Assembly: GCF_958979055.1 (NCBI RefSeq) | Contig: NC_084889.1 | Span: 34,353,951-34,417,950, forward strand | Source: Alnus glutinosa | Taxonomy: Eukaryota > Streptophyta > Magnoliopsida > Fagales > Betulaceae | DNA length: 64,000 nucleotides | Direction: 5' to 3' | Shown here: piece after piece, positions 23,070-34,660 of the stretch | Numbering within the stretch: position 1 is the first letter of the stretch | How the letters are laid out: each line of letters opens with the position of its first letter | Made by a program: the position numbers and the translations under genes | Notes under the pieces: generated by a model | The model's database searches: none | What the model was told of the DNA's origin: nothing | Seen by the model: the letters and a program-made list of their open reading frames with translations, nothing else

Positions 23070-23770
23070 GAGTTATCTCAAATTAGTGCTAAGAATTTCA
23101 GAACTATTATTAATGCTCCGTTTGTTTCAGCGTAAAATAATTTCTGGAAAATGGTTTCGGTATTTTTCGGTGTTTGGTAAGGGCGAAAATAATGGTTAAC
23201 CGAAAAATGATTTCCGTTTGACCAAAAATGCTTAATAAATTTCAGAAAATGATTTACGCTTTTTAAAAACGTAAATCATTTTCCGTAAATAGTAGATGCA
23301 GTCGATTCTTTTTTAAACAATGCAGTCGACCTTTACGTTCAAGCAGTTGACTATTGCCGAATTCGACAAGTAAGATTCTGACTCCGGTCAGTGTCGGAAT
23401 TCTACAAATTAAGCCTGAATCCGGCGACGTCCTGCAGATGTCGCCGGATTCCGGGGATACCATGCCGGATTCCGGCCAGACTGGCCGGAATCTGGCCAGA
23501 TTGGCCGGATCCGGCCAAAACGTCAATAAATTAAATTACTGTAGAGGGTATTTTGGTCTTTAAGTCAAAATTAACGGTAAAAAATGGCATATTCCATCCA
23601 AAATTAACGGAATTCCTGACGGAAGGGGGCAAAGTGTATAAAAATAGTAGTTTGATGCTCTCTTTTGGTCGAAGTGGTAGTTCGTGGGGGCAAAATGACA
23701 TTGGCCGGTAGTTCATGGGGGGAAAAGGTAATTACCCCATCTTTAAGTCTTTTTATTATATAAATTAAAT
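23070..23770. other. Fragmented repeat DNA with CCGG-rich palindromes
   Basis: About 23113-23290 belongs to a dispersed family (CTCCGTTTGTTTCAGCGTAAAAT), also echoed at 9600. About 23370-23520 is a GC-rich patch of repeated TTCCGGC/GCCGGAT words, with the perfect palindrome TTGGCCGGATCCGGCCAA near 23501-23518. About 23536-23740 is another repetitive-looking segment. No gene is seen. Confidence 0.5.
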
Positions 23771-24064
23771 TATTTGGGTCCCATCTATATAAAAGAAAAT
23801 AAATTAAAGTCAATAACCCAAGCATACCTTGATAATGTAAAACTCTTAACAAATTGTAATTTACTATTTGAATTTATGTTTGTTTGGTACATTAACATGT
23901 TCTGTGCTGGACTACCTAACACATTCAAATTCAGGCATTGGGACCATTAATACATTGAACTTTGTTGTCTAAGTTCCGCAAAATTTTGGCCATGTTTTCG
24001 GTTCTCTTCAATTTTGTAGCAGGTTTCTTGAATTCAATAGATTCGGATGTCTTAGTAATTTGCT

Positions 24065-24240
24065 ATTTTTAAGGGTGTACAAATGAGATTATTATCGTAT
24101 AACCGCGTAATCGTTTAAATTAGTTGCGATTAGCGGTTTTAGGAATTGACGTAATTAACCAGTTTCTAATATGTATTATATGTATTAAAAATAAATAAAT
24201 AATAATAATAATTAAAACCTGTTTTTAATTTTGATAATAG
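24065..24240. mobile_element. hAT-type end fragment
   Basis: AAGGGTGTACAAATGAGATTATT followed by AACCGCGTAATCG and GCGGTTTTAGG resembles the ends of plant hAT-derived elements, which begin (T)AGGGGTGTA and carry AACCGGTT-like subterminal words. A related end lies in the opposite orientation at 27350-27536. Confidence 0.35.
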
Positions 24241-24268
24241 ATAGAGGAGACAGACTTGTGGACTGGGA

Positions 24269-24583
24269 GTGAATGTTCAACAAATTATTTCCTATCAAAC
24301 TGCAAATTTTCCTCCCGTGAAACCATTTTGGAAATTTCCTCCCAATTCCATGGTCTTTGGATTTATGCACAAAAGTCCGCCTAGCTTTCTAAATGGGACT
24401 GAGAAAGTCTTCCAGGCCTTGCGAGAAATCTCAGGTCCATCTACATGCAGTAAAGGTGCAATTAATGTGGCAAGTTCAGAAAGTGATCACAACGCATCAA
24501 ATCGATGTCATGTGAGCTTATCTACCAACTGTTTGAGGAGGAAACGGCCGAGTCAAATTGAGTTCTTTTTTTTTCTTGTTTAA
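24269..24583 (+). other. Unassigned 104-codon frame
   Basis: An open frame from ATG has ordinary composition for most of its length (FPPVKPFWKFPPNSMVFGFM, GPSTCSKGAINVASSES), unlike the low-complexity frames around it. The last residues run into a T-rich tract. I recognise no domain. It might be a captured exon fragment or chance; no splice partner was found. Confidence 0.2.
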
Positions 24584-24705
24584 TTTCGCAAAAAAGTCAT
24601 AAACAATTTAAAGATCACAAATGTAAAATCTTTTAAATCCTATGAAACCTAAAGAATGTGGTAACCGGCCTATGATAAGCCATTGTTCACTGATATCTAT
24701 ATCCA

Positions 24706-27160
24706 ATTTGTAGCCCGATAATTAAGCATGGAGGCCTTTTTGAAATATAGTTTAACAGTGGGGGAAAAATGTTTTAGTGTTTTAGACAAGGTATTTACAT
24801 GTCTTTCTTACCATTAATGTAATGACATTTTTAATTTTTGCTAACAGTACATCTTTTTAGAATCTACTAATAATGTACTTTTGAAGAAGTCATGGTGTAA
24901 TTGCCTTCCCAACAATCAGCCATACAATTGTGAGATGCTTCCGATAACGCTGGCTTGCTCGGACAAATGAGCTTTATTGATAACTTTTCATAATTGCAAA
25001 AATTTCCTATAATCTAAGATTCTACGAAGGAATTGAGGCAAAAGAGATAGTGAACCACGCATTGAGTATTTTATATTGATAAATTGATCAAAATATAGAA
25101 ATTGGAGGCTAAAGTCATGTTAATAGGCTTATATAGAACTTAAATTCGAAACCCTAAATAATAATAATAAAACAAAGAAATAAAAACACTTTGTGGTAAA
25201 AATAATACAAAACGACTACTTTCTGCTAGTAAATGTTGAAATTACGAAATTTTCATAAAATACAAAATTGTAGCCCTTGAATAAGCTTTTCAACGCCATC
25301 GAATTTGTTTCAATCCAATGTTTGAATCAAAAGATATGATTTTTTTTAAGTAAAACAGGTAAAACTGGACTGCATCACAAGTCCTCTACGCTCATCGTGC
25401 TACCAGTTCGGAGACTGTTGCATCATTATCAGAACAAATCTCTGGTTGTAATGTGGATTTATTTTCCTCCTCTTCATCTATTTTCCTTGAAAAACTTGAC
25501 TTTTTTGGAGTTGTTAGTGCTGCAATTTCATTTTTTAGCATTGAAGAAACTTCTATTTAGACAATACAAATCAACATTTATCATAAAGGATTTCTATCCC
25601 TTAACTCTTAAGTATTCACTCGATCTAAGTGTTCATTCCCTAATATATATGATAGTGAAAACTTTTTTAAGATTTTATTTATTTATTTTTAGAAGCAAGA
25701 GTCCAATTCGATCTAGCTTTTTAATAAAAATAATAATAAAAATAGAAGGTCCATTTCTTTTTGGTCCTCGAATGCCTTTGATTCTTCGGCCAGTAATAAT
25801 ATGGTTCTCACCCTGAAACCTCGGCCACCTTGACGTTGAAATATATATAGAGGAAATTTCATTGCAAGGCATCGGGGCTTGAATATAAGAAGATAAATAT
25901 TAATTCTTTGGTGGTGAGTTGCCATAAATTGCTATTTTGTAAAATCCCAAGAAACTTCTCAAAGTGGCTTTAGATGATTGAGAAATGATTTGAAGTGAGG
26001 AATTCTAGACATTAAAACACATTTTTTTAAAGTTTAGTTTCAACTTGATGTGTCACAATTTTATGAAATTTATCATTTTGAAAAGTGTATCACAATTTCA
26101 TACGATTGTGATACATTAAATTGGAACCAAATTTTGAAAAAAGATATTAAAATGTCTAGCAATTCTCAATTGAATTTGTGCTTGGCCGTGACAAGTGTGT
26201 GTTTCTTAATTATTGGGGATGGGATTTTGGTAATTTTGGTATTAAAAGCAAATTTGAGTGGTACTAAAAGCAAAAGTTACCTACCTAAAAAGACAAAAGT
26301 TATTCCTCAAAGTTGACTCCAAGTCGCAAAGTTGATGACATGAAATAAAGCAAAAAGAAAGAAATGGTTAATTAGGATAAGGAAGGTTGAGGGGAAGGGA
26401 CCCAATTACTTAAAGAATACCGCATTATCATTATCCGACCAATGACAGTGAAGATATGCAAATATGCAAACTTCACGTATGTCCTTTACATTAAATTTCC
26501 TTAAATTATTTACTTGAATTTGTGAAAATTTGAATAAATAATTATGAGAATCACCTTATCAAATCACTGAAATTAAATAACTTTACCAGTTTCATTTGGT
26601 GGGGTGATGATTACCAAGTTAGATATTGGAGTGATTTAGAGTTTCAAAATTGTTAATTTTGTGATTGCAGTACGTAAGATAATTGAAAATAGTATAAAAA
26701 TAAACAAAGTTTGCTAGAAACGAAAATACAAAATGAAAGAATAAACATAACTAGCATGGTCAGCTCTAGCTCAATCTACTAGCTGTTATAGTGTACAATT
26801 ATACCTGACAAAATAATCGGTGCTTACGGTTTAGTTTGTTTTGGCATAAAATATTTTTATTATTTTTTTGTATTCTTCAGTATTTAGTGCAACCAAAAAT
26901 ATTTTCAAACATTTCTTTTGTTTCAAAAAATAATTTATATTTTTAAATTTCATAAATCATATTTCGAGTTTGAATATCTCCTTTTCAAATTGTAGAACTA
27001 CACCCTGGACCACCGCTAAGCCACCTAACTTCAAGACTTCCTTAGTCTCATTAGAAGGGCAACTGGCAAGACTTGTGTGTATAAAACAACGAAACCTGCA
27101 TATAACCGATAATTTTGGGCCCCCCGGTGTTAACCAATCAATAAGATGTAATTGCATGTG
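24706..27160. repeat. Kinase 3' tail plus locus repeat unit U, copy U3
   Basis: The copy begins abruptly at CCAATTTGTAGCCCGATAATT, which is the last seven codons and the stop of the GH18-kinase pseudogene (MSQFVAR minus its first residues). It then follows 19665-20945, the U body, and the GAAGGGCAACTGGCAA..TTTTGGGCCCC segment that precedes DC1 in block A (10170-10240). The kinase upstream of this tail has been deleted, so it is a relic of another gene block. No intact gene is present. Confidence 0.75.
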
Positions 27161-27344
27161 CAACATTTACCATATATTCTGCCAACAATTTCACAAGAGT
27201 TACTACATATTTTTCTTCCTCTTTCTTTCCCACAGGGATAATTATTACAATATTATGGCTACTCCTTAGGGCTATTTTTCATCTCAATTTTGTTCCGTAA
27301 TATTTCTTCTTCTGATGTTGGATTAAAAAAAAAAACTAAAAAAA

Positions 27345-27540
27345 TTCTATAATATATGAAAACCGATTATCCAGATAGTAACCGAATTTCAATAACCGAA
27401 TAACCAGCGGTCGGTAAAAACCGCAACTGTTAGACCGATTGCGGTTGCAATTGCAGTTATTGATATGAAAATAATCGGATATTTCAATTGCTGTTGCGGT
27501 TAAGACCAAATAATCACAACTGATTATACACCCCAGTATA
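27345..27540. mobile_element. hAT-like non-autonomous fragment
   Basis: This is rich in AACCGAATAACC, GCGGTT and TGCGGTTGCAATTGCAG words and ends TGATTATACACCCC, the complement of the GGGGTGTA start of many plant hAT elements. Only one end is clear. Confidence 0.45.
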
Positions 27541-27624
27541 TTGTGCATTACATAATATATTTTCTATATTAAAAAGAAATATGTTAATATAATATTGTAG
27601 GTTATATTACAAACAAAATTGAGC

Positions 27625-28810
27625 TCAAAAAATCTTTTAGCTTGAAGATAAGAAGATAAATATTAATTTTTGGTGGTGAGTTGGCACAAATTGCTATTTT
27701 GTAAAATCCCAAGAAACTTCTCAAAGTGGCTCTAGAATTCCTAGATGATTTGAATTTAAGCTTGGCCGTGACACGTGTGTGTTTCTTAATTATTGGGGAT
27801 GGGATTTTGGTAATTTTGGTGTTAAAAGCAAATTTGAGTGGTATTAAAAGCAAAAGTTACCTACCTAAAAAGACAAAAGTTATTCCTTCAAGTCTAAAGT
27901 TGATGACGTACGTGGGGTTACATAATAAAGCAAGGAAAGAAATGGTTAGTTAGGATAAGGAAGGTTCATGGGAAGGGACCCATTAGCTAATAATACCGCA
28001 TTATCATTATCCGACCAATGACAGTGAAGATATGCAAATATGCAAACTTCACGTGTTTCCTTTATATTAGATTCTTTTAAATTATTTATTGAAATTTGTA
28101 AAAATTTAAACAGATAATTATGAGATTTACCTGATCCAATTAGAAAAACTTAATAATTTACTAATTTCATATGGTGGGGTGATGATATAGAAAATTAGAT
28201 ATTGGAGTGATTTAGAGTTTTTAATTTTTAATTTTGTGATTGCAGTATGTAAGAATACTAAGATAAGTGAAAATTGAATAAAAATAAACAGAATTTGCTA
28301 GAAACAAAAATATAAAATGAAAGAACAAACAGAACTAGCAGGATCACCTCTAGCTCTATCTACTAGCTGTAATAGTGTACAATTATACCTGACAAAATAA
28401 TTAATGCTTAGTTTGTTTCTATATACAATATTTTTTGAAAAATATTTTCTATATTTTTTGATATTTTGTACAATCGAAAATATTAATGATGAAGAGCTTG
28501 TAGAGGTTAATTAGTTCTTTGTCATATGATAAAAATTTTGACCAAAATTGGGTTACTCATCATATGCCTGATGACAATCCAAGGAGTGAATATCTTAGTT
28601 GGGTTTTGAGAAAGTTAATTTTGTTAATTTTCTTAGGGTTGAAAATTTTCTAGCTATAAAGTTTTCCTAGTAAAAAATTTGATGTTGGTTTCGACTTGTT
28701 GGAGGAAAAAATGATTTTTAGTTGGTAAGAAATAATTGATCATTTTTGGAAAAATTGTATGAAGAGTGAGTTTGAGAAAATAAATAAAGGTTGTATGAAA
28801 ATTAAGATCA
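27625..28810. repeat. Locus repeat unit U, copy U4
   Basis: This starts at GCTTGAAGATAAGAAGATAAATATTAATT and follows U2/U3 closely: CTTGGCCGTGACACGTGTGTG, AATGACAGTGAAGATATGCAAATATGC, GATCACCTCTAGCTC. It includes the tail shared with 22740-23060. A (TA)n run at about 28838-28867 closes it. No gene is seen. Confidence 0.7.
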
Positions 28811-29835
28811 TAAAATAAAGAAAAAATGTTTTCTTTTTTCTATATATATATATATATATATATATATTACAACTTTGAAGAGGCATCTCGAGACTGATGG
28901 ATCATAATAAATTAATAATGGTTCATATATAATTGATAAGAGATTTTCAGGGCTAGCTTCAACAAGTTGATATTTTGTCACAAACTATGGTTAAAAAGGA
29001 TGTTAAAAAATGAAATAGAAACTGTCTGGATGACCAGAAGACTTGTCTAGATTCTTTTTTGGATGTCTAATAAATTTTTTTAGTTGGTAATTAATACTCA
29101 TGAGCTATTAAATAAAAATATGGTTCCAAATTTACAAATTAGTAAATGCTTTTCCAAATTTATTATAGGTTAATAAATCTATACAATATTAATAGATTTG
29201 ATTGATTATAATTACAATAAATTGCTAAAATCAAATCCCCTAATATATAGAGAGTATATTTTCTAACATCCCTTCAAACTCAAGGTGCAAGGATTCTGGA
29301 AGCTTAAATTTGCAATAAATTCTTCTTCTTTGTTTGGAGATAACAACGATTGACGACAATCGACGGCGATAATTGAAGGAAATCGGTGTAGAGAATATAC
29401 TCTTCATATATTAGGGGATTTGATTTTAGCAATTTGTTGTAATTATAATCAATCAAATCTGAGATTTGATTACCATACTTATCTATCCAAATCTTCCATA
29501 ATGTAGCCCTTTGAGTTTTACCCTATAAACTTGGTTCTAAGAGAACAGAGCCTAATTTTCTGTTTTATTTCATGTTGCAAGAGTACCATGTAATGTGCAT
29601 ATTTTGATGTATTCCAAAAAATTAAAAAAATATATATATATATATTGAGAGGAAAAGAATCTTCTTTAGCCATAAAAATGTATTATCTATGATATGGAAT
29701 AAACCATGGAAGACAAAAAATAAAGTCTTTAAACCACAAGGGTTAAAAAGGTATTTAACACTCCCCTTTTTCTTTTTTTCTTTTTTCTTTTTTTTTTTTT
29801 TTTAAAAAAAAAATTGCTCTCTCTTAGCTTATTCA
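28811..29835. other. AT-rich non-coding DNA with inverted LTR-like arms
   Basis: No gene is seen. It contains the inverted repeat described at 29195-29459, and a poly-pyrimidine/poly-A stretch at about 29765-29812. Confidence 0.5.
29195..29459. repeat. Inverted ~70-base arms of an LTR-like sequence
   Basis: The left arm (29195-29276) runs GATTTGATTGATTATAATTA..CAAATCCCCTAATATAT and ends TTCTAACA. The right arm (29388-29459) is its reverse complement, starting GTAGAGAATATACTC. Read outward from the centre, each arm starts like an LTR (TGTTAGA-type), which suggests two LTR fragments lying head to head. Confidence 0.55.
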
Positions 29836-30149
29836 GTAAGGGTCTGTTTGAGTTTACGATTTCAAAATTTGCTATTTAAAAATAACAATTTTAAAATGTG
29901 CGATTTTAAAAAATGATTTTTAAAAGCGTTTGACAAAATCACAGGTTGGCCATTAAAATCACAGTTTAACCTGTAAAATTCTGCATTTTTAAAAAAAGCA
30001 TCCCCTTACCTGCGATTCGAAAAAGCAGTTTTCTGCGTTTTCAAATCGTAATTTTTAAAAAAATGCAATTTCGAAATTATTAATTTTCTACGATTTGGTT
30101 TAAAATCGTTTTTTTGTCTATGAAATCGTAATCACAAACGCACCCTAAG
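29836..30149. mobile_element. MITE of the AGGGTGCGTTTG family
   Basis: The left end AAGGGTCTGTTTGAGTTT pairs with the right end AATCACAAACGCACCCTAA. The body is filled with ACGATTT/AAATCGTA words. A relative lies in a subtilase intron at about 60165-60490. Confidence 0.55.
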
Positions 30150-30832
30150 TAACATTTAAATTTGATTATTACTGTTTCTCTTATTCAGTAACAAAGGTTT
30201 TACTCCATCCTTATTGAAGTTAATCTCTTCCAACTTGAATTTGTAAGTCTTCATCATTCTAACCAGGCAGCTTCTGAAGCATGAGATAATCCATGATGTT
30301 CAGTAGAAGCTTGTATTATCGACATTAAGGGCTGTAATCAGATGTGTCGTGTGAAGAAGCTTGTATTATATATCTGCAGTAAAGCCAATTATCAAATTAA
30401 TTAATATGGTGTGTTGCAAGGCCAGTAATCAGATATGTTGTATTTAACGATGAACATAGTGTTACGTCATTTAAAATTTTTAAATGATATGCTAAAATGT
30501 ATGTTTGGTTTTTTTTTTGTATGTATTATCAAATTTAGTTTCAAAACATGAGATCTAGGTTGTATATATATTTGTAGGTTTTTATTTAGGATTGAGACGT
30601 GTAAAATGTAATTAATTCAAGAAAGGATTAATTAAAATTGAAGATTTGAAGACTTCGAAATGAATTGATTGAACTAGTGTGATAAGTTCCCATGAAAATA
30701 ATAATAATAATAATAAATAAATAAAATAAAATAAAACTCAGAAGTTTGATAGCAAATTTGATTGGAATTGAATAGATTGAATTGGTGCAAAACTGTGAAA
30801 GATTCAAATTCGAAATGGGACAAAATGATAGG
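30150..30832. other. AT-rich intergenic DNA, no gene seen
   Basis: Low-complexity runs include (ATA)n near 30700. A pair of similar words around GAAGCTTGTATTAT (about 30307 and 30357) suggests a small local duplication. Nothing else is recognisable. Confidence 0.5.
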
Positions 30833-31190
30833 TGTTAATGTAGCTCAATTCTTGGTTCTATACTAATGGATGGGGTTTTTGACTATCTTATCTAAAAATT
30901 AATCGGGTTTAAGTGAGGGAAGTCAAAACCTTTCATGGCATTCTACGCAAGTAAAGGTGTATTGTTGCACTCCAACAATCTCTCTCTCTCAACAAAATGC
31001 TCCCGCAACTCGAGCTCATGACCCTGGCTCTGATACCAGTTGTTGGATCGGGCGTTTAACCATCTCATTTGAAAATTAATTGGTGTCCAATGAGGGAAGC
31101 CAAAGCCTTTTATGGCATTCGAAATTGCATCTCACAAAGCATATTTTAAAAGCCGTCCACGCGAGTATAGCGTACTGTTGCACCTTAACA
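30833..31190 (-). mobile_element. TRIM (small LTR retrotransposon), complete structure
   Basis: Two ~145-150-base direct repeats each start TGTT and end AACA: 30833-30977 and 31041-31190. They share AAAATTAAT(C/T)GG, GTGAGGGAAG(T/C)CAAA and ATGGCATTC. The ~63-base interior has, on the minus strand, TGGTATCAGAGCC three bases from the right-hand repeat, which is the initiator Met tRNA primer-binding site. It also has GAGAGAGAGAGA beside the left-hand repeat, a polypurine tract. The element therefore runs right to left and has no coding capacity. No clear 5-base target duplication is visible. Confidence 0.85.
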
Positions 31191-31900
31191 TATAATTTTA
31201 AGAACCAAGAATCATATAGGATGTGCAACTAGTTTTAAAATTAAACTTTTTAAAACACTCTTACTTAGAAAATTATGTTATACTTTTTGTTCCCTCAATT
31301 TGCATCCTGCATGTCATTAATAAGTTGAACAATTATATTTTTTTTAAGGTCTAAAACATAGTTAGTGAAACAATTATAGTTAATAAAATATTTTTTTTTG
31401 GCCTTTTTTTTTAAAGAATTCATTGTGTTTAACTTCAATAAAGTAAATTTGGATTTCAAATAGATTGCTTACCACGTTCTTTAGTTTTCATAAATTATAT
31501 AAGATTTTTGTTTTGTGATCTTTAATTTCTTGTATGAATTTGTTAAAGCTAATTTCTTGGTAAAGTTGGAGTATTATTCGATCCGTATGGAAAATGTACT
31601 TTACACGGGTCCTTGATTTACTTAAAAGAGGTGAGTACACTAAATGAACCTACCTTAAAGGGATTTTTCATTAAAATAAATAAAAAAAAAAAAAATAGTT
31701 CAAGTGAGCTAAAAAAAACCTCATTTTGACTTGACCATTTATTGCCCAAACAGTTGGTAAATAAGCTTATGAAACGATGGGTTTCGTTGAAGCTCCGCTT
31801 GACATCCTTAAGACCTTCTCAGTCCAATTAGAATGGCAAGGCTTCTGTCATTTGCGCGTAAATCCCGACAATTTTGGGCCCCGAGTGCCAAACATCACTG
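31191..31900. repeat. Partial U-like copy (U5)
   Basis: From about 31420 the sequence matches 9840-10240: GGATTTCAAATAGATTGCTT, CCTCATTTTGACTTGACC, GATGGGTTTCGTTGAAGCT and TTTTGGGCCCC. This is the stretch that precedes the DC1 gene in block A. It is the upstream flank of block B, separated from it by inserted DNA. Confidence 0.6.
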
Positions 31901-34030
31901 AGATGTGTTGTGATTATGGGATTGTTTGGCAAAGGTTTGTACATAATAGAGTATTTGATTGTTAATTTTGAAATTAATAAAATGTGATATTGTGATTTAA
32001 AGTAAAAAAAATGTATAAAAAAATAAAAAAAATTTATATTATAGTCAATTTTTTATTTAAATAATAATAAAAAATTTATTAATGTAATATAAAGAATAAA
32101 AAAGTTAAAATATTTTCATGTTGAATAGTATTAAAAAATTTTTAAAAAATATATATATATAAACAGTATCACCCACTATCTTATTCCGTCCCTACCATTT
32201 TCAAACAGGCCTTTATGGCTATTGTGAAACATTTTTTATATAAAAAAATGTTAAAAATATAACTAGTGTATAATTAGTACACAACCTCTAAATACATTTG
32301 AAAAATCCATGTGTCTTTCACTTCAATCCCTCCCCTTCTCCTTTCCTTCCCTCCCCTTACTTTTACCTTTTCTAAAAAATATCAAATTTAAAACATTTTT
32401 TTATTTTTTATTTTTTATATCACATCAATAATTTTTTATTATTATTTAATTAAAAAAATCAACTACAATATAAATTTTTTTTATTTTTCCATATAAATTC
32501 TTTTTACTTTATATCACATCAATTACTTTTTATTTCTACACAATAAAAAAATTCTCACAAAAGAAAAAAGAAGTAAAGGGAAGAAAATTACTAAGAGCTT
32601 GTTTGGTAAATCATCCACAAAATTTTCATTTTCATTTTCTTTCTCCCAAAAATATCAAATCAAAAATATTCTTACTTTTTTACACTTTTTACATCACATC
32701 AATAATTTTTTATTATTATTCAACCAAAAAAATCCACTACAAAACAAAAATTTTTCACTTTTCTATAAAACATTCTCAAATTTTCTATCACATCAATCAT
32801 TTCTTACTACTATTCAAATAAATATTTCAAATCACAATCACTTACCAAATAGTAAGCGCACGAAGCATTTCCTTTTCGCATAATCTGCCGACAAAAAAAA
32901 AAATTGTCAGGAGAGTCAATTTTTTTCTTTCTCGTGAGTACTTGCAGGGTCACCAGCAGTGGTCCACCACCATCTTCATAATGACTCCTGACATCTTTCA
33001 TATAATCTGCCGACAAAAAAAATGTCAGGAGTCATTTTTCTTCTTTCTCGTGAGTACTTGCAGGGTCACCACCACCATCTTCATAATGAATCCAGCTCAA
33101 CGCGTCCCACCACCCACCTTCCTTTGCCTTTACTTTTGCTGTTGCTGCTGCTACTATTACTTCCTTTGCTTTTTTCCTACTATTATCATTATCATTATTT
33201 TTTATTATTATTTTATAAATACTACAAACCAAATAAAGAAACAAAATACAAAAATAAATTAACAACTCAATAACTTCAATTAAGATAGATTATAAGGACC
33301 TCAGAGTGCAAAAGGAAACCTAAAAAGGTAAAAGTTACTTAGAAAACTGCGACCCACTAAGATGAACAAACCGGCCATTAGAGTAAAAAAACCCTATATA
33401 CTTAGATCTAATCCGACTTTTAAAAAAACCGAACAGATTAAAAAATAAAAACTTAAATATAGTCCAACTTTCAATAAAGGTAAACAAAGTGAAAGAACAA
33501 CGAAAATGAGATATCCAACGCAAACAAAGAGTCTGAAGGTCAAATAGTTCGGGTTAAGCGGTAAACAATATAAAAACACCAAAAATAAAAATAAAAAAAC
33601 TAATAAAATAAGAGCTTTAGCAAAGGCAAGACAGGTTGGCGGTGAGAGGAGCTTGTCCGATCCGTAAGATCCACGAGCCACTGCGTGAGTGTTGGATGGG
33701 GAAGCCGTTAATGGCGATTTTGCTCTGAATATTGATCCTCGAAAGTGGTCGACACCTATCAACTCTTAAATGTCATTTCCATCTTACTATCAATTCTAAC
33801 AGCTGTATAATTGTATAATAGTATTATAATAGTTGGCAATTAAAAATAAATAAAATTAAGATGTGGTAAATAAAATAAAGGTAGATTAAATAAAACAGGA
33901 AGTGATGATAATTGATAAACCTATGGGATTAAATCGAACTTAACATCAAATATATGCAAAATATATTTTAAGGGCAAAGAATCATATAGCAAATGGTACA
34001 AACAACATATATAATATATGCTAGGCCCCC
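31901..34030. other. AT-rich inserted DNA with a ~121-base tandem duplication
   Basis: No gene is seen. A unit containing ATAATCTGCCGACAAAAAAAA, TCTCGTGAGTACTTGCAGGG and CACCATCTTCATAATGA occurs at about 32879-32995 and 33000-33090. The stretch at about 33140-33725 may be a minus-strand retroposed sequence, with a T/ATT-rich left end and GC-richer right end. It interrupts sequence that resumes near 33720 and again at 34025-34100. The 122-residue minus-strand hydrophobic frame here is not supported by any domain. Confidence 0.45.
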
Positions 34031-34136
34031 CCACCACCTTCCTTGCCTTTTCATTTGCTCCTCGAAAGTGGACACCTTTCAATTCTTAAAAGCTTTTCCC
34101 ATCGTATGGCACAAGTAGTAGATAAGTTTGGAGCCG

Positions 34137-34660
34137 ATCTTATGTTTATCATAAGCGAAACTGAGCTTTGAACTTAATTGGGAGCTTTATTAAGCTGTGA
34201 AGCCAAAATCCAGATTTCTTCTACATAGCTGTGAGTATTCATTGATGCCTGCTTAATTATGTGATCATTTGACCAGTGGCCTGTTTTTGTCTGTTGTTGA
34301 TCAAAACTATATATATGTTTTAGAAGTCGGAATCAGAGAGTGTTTGCGTCCTGTTTAGCTGTTAATATATACTGTTTTCTTCAATTGTGATATGCAATAT
34401 TTGTGAGCTTCTTTCCATCATTTATCGTCTAACTTCCTTCCCTAAACTGGGAGACTGCTTCGTCCTTTTCAATTTGAAGATGATTGTCTCGTTTTAATTT
34501 GTTGCAGGTGGGTGAGAGAGCAAGTGCGCAGCAAGTGGGCCTATCTTTTTGGTTCAAAATACACCCATATATATATCCGGATCTGTCTTCATCTTTCGGG
34601 TAAGTTTGCCAGCTCATTCATTTACAAATTTCTCCATTAGATCGATCGAGAGCTTGGGAG
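34137..34660 (+). promoter_or_regulatory. Conserved upstream region of DC1 copy B
   Basis: About 500 bases match 11110-11615 upstream of copy A: CCAAAATCCAGATTTCTTC, TTCTTTCCATCATTTATCGTCTAA, GGGCCTATCTTTTTGGTTCAAAATAC, then CCCATATATATATCCGGATCTGTC. The TATATATA within the last block, about 90 bases before the ATG, is a candidate TATA element. The transcription start is not known. Confidence 0.45.

Noticed and set aside
33394..33762. Minus-strand 122-codon hydrophobic frame that looks like a membrane protein
   Set aside because: Its hydrophobicity comes from T/A-rich DNA in a probable retroposed insert. There is no conserved motif and no copy in block A.
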